Origin: Candidatus Kryptoniota bacterium
GTDB taxonomy: Bacteria > Bacteroidota > Ignavibacteria > Kryptoniales > JAKASW01
NCBI GenBank assembly: GCA_024641705.1
Contig: JAHECO010000009.1
Coordinates: forward strand, 1 to 64,000
Reading direction: 5' to 3'
DNA: 64,000 nt
Shown here: one piece after another, positions 34,286 through 43,708 of the stretch
Position numbering within the stretch: position 1 is the stretch's first letter
Layout of the letters: the number at the start of each line of letters is the position of its first letter
Position numbers and translations under genes: made by a program
The notes under the pieces: generated by a model
What the model was told of the DNA's origin: nothing
Databases searched by the model: none
Seen by the model: only the letters and a program-made list of their open reading frames with translations

Positions 34286-36778
34286 ATGCGAAAGCTTCTA
34301 TTAATAGGTTTGAGTATAAGCTTCGTAGCAGCACTCTCTTATGGACAGGTGAGAATTCGGGACAGGGCTGCTGCCATGGGCGCACGCCCTGTTATACCGA
34401 ACAATATATTCCCGAATACAGGAGAGATGATAGCGGGTAATCTCTGGGACTCGTTCATGCCCATGTCCACCGGAGTCTACTACAGTGAGATAACAAACAA
34501 TCCCAACCGTCTCTGGGACCTTGTCAGAATGGGCAACTTTGACAGACAGTGGAGTGCCCCAACTGCCATGTGGCCGGGAGGTTACCCGTTCAGCTACTTC
34601 TGGAACCAGGATTTGCAAGCAGTCGAGTACAGCCCGAATATCAACCCGACGAAGCAGCTCAGTTCCAGTACAGATTATGCTACGATGATATATACATCGA
34701 CCATAGATTCATTGTGGCAGGCAACACTCGGCATGCATTCCTATACGATCGGTCCCATTTGGGTCAATCCCGACGGGACTCCAGATCCAAACGGTACGAA
34801 CCGCTACGAGCTTTACTACGAAGCCGGTTTTCCGACTAACCTGGGTGTCTGGGTCACATTCCGTGCTATTCAATACACGCAGCCGTGGAACAACATGAAT
34901 GATTTCATACTCATCGGAGTGACATTCAAAAATTACGGCCTGCTGGACGTAGCGGCAGATGGTCATCCGACTTCCACAACAAACAAGATAAACGCCCTGG
35001 CTCTTGCCTGGCATTCGGGTGATATTGGATCGCTCATGGTCAGCACGGCAGGTGGCAGAGGAACGTCGACCTGGGGTTATGCCAGGATGTCCGGCTACAT
35101 CGCCGATAATGATCCAAACGGCAATCCATGGGACACCCAGGTTTCTTATCCTGGTGTTAATCCTGCCAATTATCCTAGTTACCCTGGGCCTAACTCCAGT
35201 GTTCCGGCAGGCAAACACGATATGGGTATCAACTCCTCAGTCTTCAATTACTACACCGATATCTGGATTGGCAAGACTTGGCTCGGTGCGAAGCAAGACA
35301 CACTCGGCCTTTACTCCGATTCTTCGGCGAGCACTATCTTCGGGACTCATCCCGTCGGGATTGGCTCGAAGCGCGGGTGGTACACCTCGTCAGAGGTCGG
35401 TGTGGGCGGTTTAGAGAATGAACTCGACGCATCCTCGATATTTACTATTGCCACAGGCGAGTGGTATCAGGACGGCGGCAAGAGCGGCGACGCCAGTAAA
35501 TTGAATCTTGCTCCTAATTCGAATTTCTTCCAATCAGGTACGGCAGGAGACGTCCTCTCGTTTGTACCGAAGGCATCGCCCGGCAAGCCGGATGGGGACC
35601 TGAAGAGTCAAACTGGTGCGCTTACGAATGTTTGGGAGAATGGCTGGACGAAGGGTTACACAGCGACCACGAACTTTGACGGGGATTCCTTCATAGGGAA
35701 TGGACCGTATTCGCTTAATGTCGGTCAAGCTGTCACAATCGTCGGTGCAGAGTACGCCGGATTCCGCATGGGCGGAATGCTTAATTCCCTCGAGGCGGCG
35801 CGCTATGCATGGGAAAACGGTGGCGTACCGTCTGGTCCCGCCGCACCGGACATGAAGACCACGATAACCGTGCCTGATAACAAAATAATGGTTCAATGGT
35901 CAAAGGTTTCGGATGAGACTTCCGATCCGAATTTCGGCGGTTATAAAATTTATCGTGCAAGCGCATTTCCGCAGTTCAGTTCTCTTAGCCTGGGAATGCG
36001 AACGATGCAACGCTATATGGACCAGATGCACGCCGGTCCTATAGACTCCACGTTTTACGATCCGGTGAATTCCAGTTTCGACGCGACAAGCGAACCGAAT
36101 TTGATGCAAGCCGGTTATTGGGGGCCGTGGCAAATCCAGGCCGTTATTCCGAAGTCCTCACTGGCGAATTATGCTCATAACGACGGCAACTTCGCTTACG
36201 CGTACAAGGACAGTTCTCTGGATGTGCTCCTCGGTTTCTCTTACTGGTACTATGTCGCTGCGTATAACAACTTGTCGACTCCGTTGACTATAAACGGCGC
36301 GACTACGAGTCACCTTGAATCAAGCAGAGTTAACGAAAACGGCGCCTCGGGTACCTGGCAAGGGACGTTCCCTTGGGCAACGCAAAGCAGCTATTATCCG
36401 ACCTCGGTTATCGGCCTGAAAGACATAGGTGCCACGATTGTCGTTCAATCACCGCCAATCAGCACCCAGGCGCTAGCCAACGGGACCGCAAAGATTGGTG
36501 TGAAGCCGAACCCGTACAAGAAACAGGCTTTCTTCGACGTCGGATTGGAACACAAGATCATGTTCTACAATCTGCCCAGCCAGTGCACAATTACCATACT
36601 GGACGTTTCAGGGCAGGTTATTGATCAGATCAATTATGCTGCCCCCACTCCAACTAACGGCACGTTCTTCTGGGACATGTATTCAAAGGACGGCCAGGAG
36701 GTGGCTAGCGGCCTGTACATTTACGTGGTGCAATACAGCACAGGTCAACAGTCCGGCTATTTTGCGATCCTCAGGTAA
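34286..36778 (+). CDS. Secreted 830-residue protein with Fn3-like and FlgD/type IX-like C-terminal region
   Basis: An N-terminal signal (MRKLLLIGLSISFVAALSYG) leads a large aromatic-rich extracellular region of no recognised family. Around residues 515-600 is an Fn3-like stretch ('NKIMVQWSKVSDE', 'GGYKIYRASAF'). The last ~90 residues (KPNPYKKQAFFDVGL through 'ASGLYIYVVQ' and 'GYFAILR') resemble FlgD-Ig/type IX secretion C-terminal domains. It lies 40 bases after the receptor and 22 before the PorV-like gene. By position it may be a surface glycan-binding partner of the receptor, standing in for SusD; this is inference. Confidence 0.7.
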   Translation: MRKLLLIGLSISFVAALSYGQVRIRDRAAAMGARPVIPNNIFPNTGEMIAGNLWDSFMPMSTGVYYSEITNNPNRLWDLVRMGNFDRQWSAPTAMWPGGYPFSYFWNQDLQAVEYSPNINPTKQLSSSTDYATMIYTSTIDSLWQATLGMHSYTIGPIWVNPDGTPDPNGTNRYELYYEAGFPTNLGVWVTFRAIQYTQPWNNMNDFILIGVTFKNYGLLDVAADGHPTSTTNKINALALAWHSGDIGSLMVSTAGGRGTSTWGYARMSGYIADNDPNGNPWDTQVSYPGVNPANYPSYPGPNSSVPAGKHDMGINSSVFNYYTDIWIGKTWLGAKQDTLGLYSDSSASTIFGTHPVGIGSKRGWYTSSEVGVGGLENELDASSIFTIATGEWYQDGGKSGDASKLNLAPNSNFFQSGTAGDVLSFVPKASPGKPDGDLKSQTGALTNVWENGWTKGYTATTNFDGDSFIGNGPYSLNVGQAVTIVGAEYAGFRMGGMLNSLEAARYAWENGGVPSGPAAPDMKTTITVPDNKIMVQWSKVSDETSDPNFGGYKIYRASAFPQFSSLSLGMRTMQRYMDQMHAGPIDSTFYDPVNSSFDATSEPNLMQAGYWGPWQIQAVIPKSSLANYAHNDGNFAYAYKDSSLDVLLGFSYWYYVAAYNNLSTPLTINGATTSHLESSRVNENGASGTWQGTFPWATQSSYYPTSVIGLKDIGATIVVQSPPISTQALANGTAKIGVKPNPYKKQAFFDVGLEHKIMFYNLPSQCTITILDVSGQVIDQINYAAPTPTNGTFFWDMYSKDGQEVASGLYIYVVQYSTGQQSGYFAILR

Positions 36779-36800
36779 CCTAAACACAGGAGTCTAAACC

Positions 36801-37805
36801 ATGAAAAACTTAGCATTAGTAACTCTTATGGCAATGCTTTGTGCCGTGACAGGTTATGGACAGGTCGCGAAGTCCGGCATGAACGCGTTGGCATTCCTTA
36901 AGATAGGAGTCGGCGCGCGCCAGGTCTCACTGGGGTCTGCCGTAACAACTTTGACCGGTGATCCTAATCAGATATTCTGGAATCCGGCAGGTATCGTTGA
37001 CGAACCTTCCACCTTCGCAGCCAGTGTATCGTACAACAGCTGGCTGCTTGGGCTGAAACAAGAGGCAGGTGTCATCACGTACAACATGAACAAGATCGGA
37101 ACGATTGGTGTAGGATTCATGACTTTCGGTGTGACTGGGATACCGGCCGATAGAGATCTCCTTCCGGCGAATCTGTCCTACCTGCAGATTGATCAGCAGA
37201 CGTCGTCGACATACAATTATAACGACATGGCACTGATAGTGTCGTTCGCAAGGCACGTCAGCGAGGCCCTCTCCCTGGGCATCAACGTGAAGTACCTGAA
37301 TGAGACGATCGATGACATGTCTGCAGGTGCATTCGCAATCGATCTCGGTTCGGATTATCGCATAACCGACTTCTGGGATATCGGTGCAAGTATGACCAAC
37401 CTGGGATCCGATATCAAATACTATGATATCGCTGCTCCGATACCGTTGACATTCTCGGTTGGAACGTCTTTCCACCACAACTTCTCGGACCAATTGGGCG
37501 GGACCTTGTACCTGGATGTTATTCAACCGCAGGATCTGTCTCAGCTCTACTATACTGGAATCGACATCAGCGTAGTAAGTATGATCGATTTGAGGGTAGG
37601 TTATAAGTTCAATTACTCAGGTGCCAAGGACGCGGGCACGTCGGTTCGCGGACCTATCAGTACGAGTATCGAAGGAATTTCGGCCGGAATCGGTGCGAAC
37701 GTAAAGCTCGCGGATTTCGGACTGAGATTCGATTACTCGTTTACTCAGATGAGCATACTGAATAACGTCCACAGATTCACACTAAGCTTCAACTGGGGTA
37801 AATAA
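36801..37805 (+). CDS. PorV/PorQ-like outer-membrane beta-barrel protein
   Basis: A 334-residue precursor with a signal peptide (MKNLALVTLMAMLCAVTGYG). The mature start 'GMNALAFLKIGVGARQVSLGSAVTTLTGDPNQIFWNPAG' is the hallmark of the PorV/PorQ (UPF0164) family of FadL-like barrels in type IX secreting phyla. The rest alternates as beta-strands and ends with aromatic-rich FTLSFNWGK. In known systems PorV shuttles secreted proteins to the surface. Here it closes a three-gene operon with the receptor and a protein bearing a type IX-like tail, then a strong terminator. Confidence 0.85.
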   Translation: MKNLALVTLMAMLCAVTGYGQVAKSGMNALAFLKIGVGARQVSLGSAVTTLTGDPNQIFWNPAGIVDEPSTFAASVSYNSWLLGLKQEAGVITYNMNKIGTIGVGFMTFGVTGIPADRDLLPANLSYLQIDQQTSSTYNYNDMALIVSFARHVSEALSLGINVKYLNETIDDMSAGAFAIDLGSDYRITDFWDIGASMTNLGSDIKYYDIAAPIPLTFSVGTSFHHNFSDQLGGTLYLDVIQPQDLSQLYYTGIDISVVSMIDLRVGYKFNYSGAKDAGTSVRGPISTSIEGISAGIGANVKLADFGLRFDYSFTQMSILNNVHRFTLSFNWGK

Positions 37806-37814
37806 ACAGCCAGC

Positions 37815-37856
37815 GAGAGGTCCCGTTGATGCCCGACGGGGCCTCTCTATTTTATT
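37815..37856 (+). terminator. Rho-independent terminator after the receptor operon
   Basis: GAGAGGTCCCGT pairs with ACGGGGCCTCTC around a nine-base loop, followed by TATTTTATTATT. It separates the receptor operon from the glycosidase/methyltransferase genes, which therefore need their own promoter. A weak candidate is TTTACC-N16-TATAAC near 37984-38011. Confidence 0.9.
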
Positions 37857-38053
37857 ATTGGCAGTCAAATCAACTGGGACAGTGAGACCATCGCTCCGGG
37901 AAGCAGTGCTGGTTCCTTCAGTGAGCATGTCCCTCCACAGAACACTTTCCTTTACGATTAATCAGACCGGACCACGTTCATCCGTTTACCGGACACAATG
38001 CATGTTTATAACCTACCGCAAGGTATCGGCTTTTACGTCCACATGTTTGCCGA

Positions 38054-40471
38054 ATGAAGAATGAACGGATTATCTCATTGAAACGAAGGGCATTTGTCCG
38101 TAATGTTGGTCTCTCCGCTGTGGGTCTAGCCGTATACCCTGGTACACGCAGCGGTTGGGACTTCACGACGGGAAGACGAAGAAAGAGAGTAACGTATGAA
38201 GATCCCGGTGACATCATGGGAAGCGGCACTCTTCGCCTTGGCTGCCGGGATGGTAGATCCCCGCAGGTAACGCTCTTCGTGAAGAAGGGAAGCGAGTGGA
38301 AGGGAGCGTGCGCACTGGATCAGTACGGGCTCCAGAACCTGCGGTTGTTTGCAACTCAGAATCCGTTGCACGCTGATGAGCCCATTTGGACAATGACTAA
38401 AGATTCCGATCGTTCCGTGGTTCTCACGACTGATTTGGGCGGACGGAGCCTGAGGCACGCGTTCGAGATCGTTGATAATCCGCCGCGAGTCCGAGTCAAA
38501 TCCAGCCTGTCACTGTTGGGTGACGAGCTCGTCGAGTGGTTCCAGGACTACTGGACATTTCTCTCCCCGCTTCCGCTCGATTTTTGTTTCACACCGAACC
38601 TGCGACCCGATGATGATATGGTAATAGGCGACCATGTCTTCAGAGCTCCGGCAATCATTTTGCAGAAGGACTCGACTTGGGCCGCGCTGATCCCGGATCT
38701 TGATGCACTTGGCTCGACCAAGCATCCGCACACGATGTCGGGGGACCTTGATCTCGCAGCCGGGGACCAGCCGTTTTTTGCATATGGGTTGAAGGCTTAT
38801 CAACCTGTCTCGCACACATACTATAGACATGCTGACTCGATGTTGTTCTCGCTGCCGGAGGGATCGATCGGATATTCATATGAGATACTGGCCGGTGGCG
38901 GCGAAAATCGTTCATCCCTTACCCGGCGAGTGACATCGTTTCATTGGCAGAAATACGGGAAGAAATATATCGGCAGCGTCCTGCCTCAAACTGTTCCTTT
39001 TGCCACGTATGCCGGGTATAGCTATCCGACACTTTTCGAGACGGGGGAGTTCCAGGAGTTTTCGATAGAGGGTAAGAAGGCCGGCGGGTTCAAAGCTCTC
39101 AATGACGGAGGTTATTTCAGGAGGCCTGAGAAGGTCCTCCTGAATCAAGCATGGTACAACAACATGCGCAGCTCGTACGGGCTTTTTCATTTCGGTAGAA
39201 AATTACACAACGAGATCTGGCAGGAACGCGCGGCGACTATAAAGCGCTGGACGCTTTCGGCACCGCAAACAAGCGGCCTCTTTCCTGCAATGTATGATTA
39301 TGACAAGGACGAATGGTGGGGCTCAATCCCTCGTCTTAATGGCGGTCGCGATAGGATAGAGTGCGTTAATGCGGCATGGACATCGGCTTGGTTGCTGTGG
39401 TGGAGCAGGGATTTCGGAAGAGACGATATCTCCATGGGTTACGTCCGGGCGCTTGCCGATTTCTTCATCGCAAATCAGCTTCCTTCGGGAGCCATTCCGG
39501 CCTGGTTTGATCTGTCCGGCTCCAAGGGAACACCACCCAAACCCGTGGAGACCTTGAAGGAGTCTGCCGAGACAGCGGGATCGGCGTTGCTCATCGGGGA
39601 GTTGGCCACGCAGACGAAGGAGCCGCAATATATCAGGGCTCTGACCCGCGCTGCCGATTTTCTGATTCGGGAAATTATACCCGAAATGAAATACTGGGAC
39701 TTCGAGACATTCTGGTCGTGTTCCTGGAAACCGCTCGACATGAGGGACCCTCATACCGGTGTTCTTCCACAGAATACTTTCTCGGCATACTGGACGGTGC
39801 ATACCCTGCTGAGGGCGTATGAGGCCACCGGTCTGCGCAAATATCTTGAGGGTGCGCTTGAATCTCTCGATGTGCTGAATTTCTACCAGCAGGTCTGGAA
39901 TCCCCCATGGCTTGACCTTTACGCATTTGGCGGTTTTGGCGTGATGAACACGGATGGGGAATGGAACGATGCACGACAGGCTGTGTTTGCGCCCGTATAT
40001 TTGGATGCATATAGACTGACAGGAGAAAGTGAATATTTCGAGCGGGGTGTTGCAGCGCTCAAGGCAGCCTTCACCCTGATGGCGATTCCCGAAAACAGAG
40101 AGGTTAGTCCCAGAACCTGGAATGCACTGCCGACCGGGCTGTGCCCCGAAAATTTTGCCCACACCGGATACAACGGCGTGTTTGCGAGGTCAGACTCGGA
40201 CTGGGGCGAGGCAGGTGCTCTTTCTGCAGCAGCACTCGTGGAAAACACGTTTGGCGGCGCGTATCTGGATACTAAGAGAGAAAAAGGTTTTGGTATTGAC
40301 GGTTGTGAAGTAAGATCTCTGGAGAAGTCGGGGACCGGCTTCCGGATCGAGGTGAGCGAGCTCCTTGGATACAGCAGGGAGATCAGCATAGTGACCGACA
40401 AAGGGAGACGCCGGACATTAGCTCTGCGGGCAAACCAGTCAACCTCCGCATTTATCGAGATGGACAACTGA
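38054..40471 (+). CDS. Exported (twin-arginine-type signal) (alpha/alpha)-barrel glycosidase-like protein
   Basis: An 805-residue protein starting with a Tat-like signal (KRRAFVRNVGLSAVGLAVY). The first ~370 residues are beta-rich. The second half has repeated helical hairpins typical of an (alpha/alpha)6 barrel ('NAAWTSAWLLWWSRDFG', 'ESAETAGSALLIGELATQT', 'TFSAYWTVHTLLRAYEATG'). A small beta region closes the protein. Such layouts occur in GH families acting on uronates, arabinose or glucose, but I recognise no specific one. It lies 4 bases before the UroD-like gene, tying the glycosidase to the methyl-transfer genes. Confidence 0.6.
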   Translation: MKNERIISLKRRAFVRNVGLSAVGLAVYPGTRSGWDFTTGRRRKRVTYEDPGDIMGSGTLRLGCRDGRSPQVTLFVKKGSEWKGACALDQYGLQNLRLFATQNPLHADEPIWTMTKDSDRSVVLTTDLGGRSLRHAFEIVDNPPRVRVKSSLSLLGDELVEWFQDYWTFLSPLPLDFCFTPNLRPDDDMVIGDHVFRAPAIILQKDSTWAALIPDLDALGSTKHPHTMSGDLDLAAGDQPFFAYGLKAYQPVSHTYYRHADSMLFSLPEGSIGYSYEILAGGGENRSSLTRRVTSFHWQKYGKKYIGSVLPQTVPFATYAGYSYPTLFETGEFQEFSIEGKKAGGFKALNDGGYFRRPEKVLLNQAWYNNMRSSYGLFHFGRKLHNEIWQERAATIKRWTLSAPQTSGLFPAMYDYDKDEWWGSIPRLNGGRDRIECVNAAWTSAWLLWWSRDFGRDDISMGYVRALADFFIANQLPSGAIPAWFDLSGSKGTPPKPVETLKESAETAGSALLIGELATQTKEPQYIRALTRAADFLIREIIPEMKYWDFETFWSCSWKPLDMRDPHTGVLPQNTFSAYWTVHTLLRAYEATGLRKYLEGALESLDVLNFYQQVWNPPWLDLYAFGGFGVMNTDGEWNDARQAVFAPVYLDAYRLTGESEYFERGVAALKAAFTLMAIPENREVSPRTWNALPTGLCPENFAHTGYNGVFARSDSDWGEAGALSAAALVENTFGGAYLDTKREKGFGIDGCEVRSLEKSGTGFRIEVSELLGYSREISIVTDKGRRRTLALRANQSTSAFIEMDN

Positions 40472-40475
40472 TCCG

Positions 40476-41522
40476 ATGAAACCCTCTCGTCTGCAAACTG
40501 TGTTGGACTGCTCACCCGCGGATCGGGTGCCGTTTTTACCCGCCATATACGAGCACAAAGCCTGGTTCGTCAAAGACACCCCTTCAAATGTGGCGAGTGA
40601 CGTGGATTTATTTACAAGGGCGGTGCTTGCCGAGTACGAAGCTCTTCAACCCGACGCCCTCACGATCGGGATCGATGTGTACAACGTTGAGGCGGAAGCG
40701 ATGGGATGCGAAGTCATCTACTACGATGGGGACGACACATCAATACCGGCTATCGGCACAGACGGCGCTGCCTTCACGGAAGAAGACAATTTCTCGACTG
40801 TCGACCTCCCTGATCCGTATAAAGACGGCAGAATGCCTATCAACCTGGAAACGGCCAGAAATGTCAAGAGGGCAATTGCCGATGAGGTTCCGGTTCGCGG
40901 CGCACTTTCAGGACCCTTCTCATTAGCGGCGAATCTGGTCGGGCCGGAGCGCCTTTTTATGCTCACAGTTACGAACCCGGAGTTCGTCAAAGGGCTGCTC
41001 TTCTTTGCCTCGGAGGCCGCAAAAAGATTCGGCGAGGCCTACATAAAGGAGGGATGCGGGGTGGTAGTTTTTGACTCTCAAGCTTCGCCGGAACTGCTGT
41101 CGCCGAAGATGTACAGGGAATTTGTTTTGCAGCCGACCAAGAGCCTAATCGAGCATTTCCACAAACTGGGCGTCAAACATGTGCCGTTGATCATCGGGGG
41201 CAATACTACCAGGATTCTCAGCGCCTATCTTGAGACAGGGGCGAACAACATCCTTTGTGACTTCTCCGCCAACGTGGATGAGTTCCTGAGCGAGTGTTCT
41301 GAAAGGAAGCGTGCCTTCCGGCGGAATATTGACTCCACGGATTTCCTGGCCGCCCCGGCCTCCGTTCTCCATGAGCGGGCAGTCGCGGCCCTCGAGGAAT
41401 CGCGCGGTTACCCGGGCTATGTCCTTGGAACCGGAGTTGTCCCATACGGCACTCCGTTGGAGAGCCTTTTGGCAATACGAGATGCCATGTTCGAGTACGA
41501 CAACAAACTGAGCAGGCAATAA
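40476..41522 (+). CDS. UroD/MtaA-family protein lacking the zinc ligands
   Basis: A 348-residue UroD-superfamily protein ('SPADRVPFLPAIYEHKAWF', 'DPYKDGRMPINLETARNVK', 'LSGPFSLAANLVG'). At the position of the MtaA HxCGN motif it reads LIIGGNT, and the C-terminal cysteine block reads 'GTGVVPYGTPLESLL'. So the expected His and both Cys are missing, whereas the other two UroD proteins of the window keep them. It sits beside the corrinoid protein and MtaB-like genes, so it probably belongs to that system, but thiol activation by zinc seems excluded. It may serve another acceptor or bind the corrinoid in another way. Confidence 0.8.
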   Translation: MKPSRLQTVLDCSPADRVPFLPAIYEHKAWFVKDTPSNVASDVDLFTRAVLAEYEALQPDALTIGIDVYNVEAEAMGCEVIYYDGDDTSIPAIGTDGAAFTEEDNFSTVDLPDPYKDGRMPINLETARNVKRAIADEVPVRGALSGPFSLAANLVGPERLFMLTVTNPEFVKGLLFFASEAAKRFGEAYIKEGCGVVVFDSQASPELLSPKMYREFVLQPTKSLIEHFHKLGVKHVPLIIGGNTTRILSAYLETGANNILCDFSANVDEFLSECSERKRAFRRNIDSTDFLAAPASVLHERAVAALEESRGYPGYVLGTGVVPYGTPLESLLAIRDAMFEYDNKLSRQ

Positions 41523-41641
41523 TGCCGAATAGTCTCCGCCCAGTTTTACGGGGTAGCTGAGAAGTTCAACGCGCTTCAAAAGTAATGACAGAAATCGATC
41601 CTCTACTGCAACCAATGAATAGGACAATTGAGGGAAGAACC

Positions 41642-42283
41642 ATGAGTGAATTAGAGCACCTAGCACAACTAATGGAAGAAGGAAATGCCGCGACTGTTGC
41701 GGAGGTAACGCAGCAGCTGCTTAATGCGGGAATGGCGCCCCAGACTATATTGAACGACGGACTGATCGTAGGAATGGGAGTGGTCGGCGAAAAAATGCGT
41801 ACCGGGGAGATGTACTTGCCTGAGGTTCTGCAGTCGGCAACCGCGATGCACGCCGCATTAAAGCTGCTGAAACCCCTGCTTGCAAGGGACGGAGTCAAGC
41901 CGCTCGGCAAGATAGTAATGGGCACCGTGAAAGGAGACGTCCATGACATCGGCAAGAACCTGGTCGGTATACTGCTCCAGGGTGCCGGGTTCGAGATAGT
42001 TGATCTCGGCGTGAACGTGTCACCGGCAAAGTTCATCGAGACTATCGAGCAGCAAAAGCCTGCGCTTCTTGCTTTATCAGCTATGCTTACGACCACTATG
42101 TTGAACATGAAGACAACCATCGAGGCGATCAACAATGCGGGGCTTCGTTCAAAAGTGAAGATTATTGTCGGCGGAGCCCCCGTTAGTGAAAAGTTTGCGG
42201 GAGAGATTGGTGCAGATGCATACGCCCGTGATGCCGTAAAGGCGGTCGGCAAAGTTAAAGAATTGCTTGCGGTGGCGGCGTAA
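41642..42283 (+). CDS. mtaC: Corrinoid protein (MtaC-like B12-binding methyl carrier)
   Basis: The ORF track starts at 41585; ATG 41642 with GAGGGA upstream gives MSELEHLAQLMEEG and a normal 213-residue carrier. An N-terminal helical cap domain (about 1-85) is followed by a Rossmann-like cobalamin domain with the lower-ligand motif GDVHDIGKN (His101), 'GFEIVDLGVNV' and the closing GGAPV. This is the architecture of MtaC/MtbC and the MetH B12 module. It carries a methyl group on cobalt between the MtaB-like enzyme encoded 4 bases downstream and a methyl acceptor enzyme. Confidence 0.93.
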   Translation: MSELEHLAQLMEEGNAATVAEVTQQLLNAGMAPQTILNDGLIVGMGVVGEKMRTGEMYLPEVLQSATAMHAALKLLKPLLARDGVKPLGKIVMGTVKGDVHDIGKNLVGILLQGAGFEIVDLGVNVSPAKFIETIEQQKPALLALSAMLTTTMLNMKTTIEAINNAGLRSKVKIIVGGAPVSEKFAGEIGADAYARDAVKAVGKVKELLAVAA

Positions 42284-42287
42284 AATC

Positions 42288-43676
42288 ATGGAAGCATTGA
42301 AAACACACAAGACATTCAGAAAACTGGCGGTCAGTAACTCATCCGAGCTCATGTTCGGAAGGGCTGCGGCGCCGGCTTCGTGCGGCTTCGGCCTGGAAGT
42401 AGGATCCGGCAAGGTCTATCCGGAAATAAATTTCACTTTACCTACAATGCTTATCGAAGATAAAACCTGGGGGGCCATCGTCTCGCAATATGAGGAGATC
42501 GGCGAGATGATTGCGCGGGCTGCGAAACGCCTTAAGCTTCCCGGATTAATGGTTGAATTCGAGCTGCTCCCCCCAATGACGGAGAACCCTGCATGGGGTG
42601 CGGAGATAACCGGGATTCTTCATAATGCACTGGAACGCGCACATAAAGAGTACGGTTTGCCGTGTGCTTTGCGCGTGACGCCGACGGACATCCGGGACGC
42701 CTACCGACCTCCAGTTCTTCGCAGCGGCAAGGAATGGGACAGGCTTATGGAGTCGTTCGAGCAATGCGCAGTCGCAGGGGCCGATATACTATCTATTGAA
42801 TCGGTGGGAGCCAAGGAAGTCAATGATGAAGCGATGATGCGCGGGGATATTGGCGGGATAATGTTTGCTCTTGGCGTGCTTGCTCCGAATGACATGGAAT
42901 TTCTATGGGATCACATCTTGGCGGTATGTTCTGCCCATGAAGTTGTGCCGGGAGGCGACTCCGCTTGCGGTTTCGCTAACACCGCCATGCAGCTGTCGTC
43001 ACAGGGTATGTTGCCCGAAGTCCTTGCCGCAGTGGTGCGGGCAGCAAGTGTGGTCCGAAGCCTTGTCGCTTACGAACGGGGAGCATACGGCCCGTCCAAG
43101 GACTGTGCATATGAGGGACCTGTCATAAAAGCCATAACGGGGGCCCCCATAGCGATGGAAGGGAAATCTGCGAGCTGCGCGCATTTCAGTCCGGTCGGGA
43201 ACGTCGCGGCTTCGATGTGTGACCTCTGGAGCAACGAGTCGGTTCAAAACATTCGCCTGCTTTCGGGTTCAGCGCCTGAGGCGTTTATGGAGCTCCTGGC
43301 CTACGACTGTCGAATATTCAACAAGGCTCTCGAGGCACGAACGGAAAAAGAATATCAAAGCCTGCTTGTCGAATCGGATATTCACCTGAGTCCGCAGGCA
43401 CTCGTACTCTCCCCCGAATCCACGATGCGAATTGCTTCGGCAATTGTGGCAAAGGAAACGCACTACCGGATGACCATCGCCGCTTCGCGGGAAGCGGTAT
43501 CGATAATTCGCGATGCTTTGGGAAAAGGGAATCTCGAGCTGAGCTCTAAAGAATCATCCTGGCTCGATCGGATCGACCATGCGCTTGACTCCCTCCCGGA
43601 CGATGAGATGGCCTTGGTCGAATCCATGAGCGCATCTTATGGTCATCTGTTCCTGCCTGAAAGTTACGGACTATAA
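42288..43676 (+). CDS. mtaB: MtaB-like methanol:corrinoid methyltransferase
   Basis: The start ATG at 42288 (MEALKTHKTF) gives 462 residues, close to archaeal MtaB; the ORF track adds seven codons. The protein follows Methanosarcina MtaB along its length ('CALRVTPTDIRDAY', 'YEGPVIKAITGAPIAMEGKS', 'CDLWSNESV', closing 'PESYGL'). The zinc ligands of MtaB are all present: Glu171 in SIESVGAKEV, Cys227 in GGDSACGFANTAM and Cys273 in GPSKDCAYE. MtaB breaks the C-O bond of methanol and methylates Co(I) of MtaC. The natural substrate here could be methanol or a methoxylated sugar product. Only 4 bases separate it from mtaC. Confidence 0.93.
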   Translation: MEALKTHKTFRKLAVSNSSELMFGRAAAPASCGFGLEVGSGKVYPEINFTLPTMLIEDKTWGAIVSQYEEIGEMIARAAKRLKLPGLMVEFELLPPMTENPAWGAEITGILHNALERAHKEYGLPCALRVTPTDIRDAYRPPVLRSGKEWDRLMESFEQCAVAGADILSIESVGAKEVNDEAMMRGDIGGIMFALGVLAPNDMEFLWDHILAVCSAHEVVPGGDSACGFANTAMQLSSQGMLPEVLAAVVRAASVVRSLVAYERGAYGPSKDCAYEGPVIKAITGAPIAMEGKSASCAHFSPVGNVAASMCDLWSNESVQNIRLLSGSAPEAFMELLAYDCRIFNKALEARTEKEYQSLLVESDIHLSPQALVLSPESTMRIASAIVAKETHYRMTIAASREAVSIIRDALGKGNLELSSKESSWLDRIDHALDSLPDDEMALVESMSASYGHLFLPESYGL

Positions 43677-43708
43677 TAATACAACCAATAAAATCGTAGG
43701 AGCAATTT

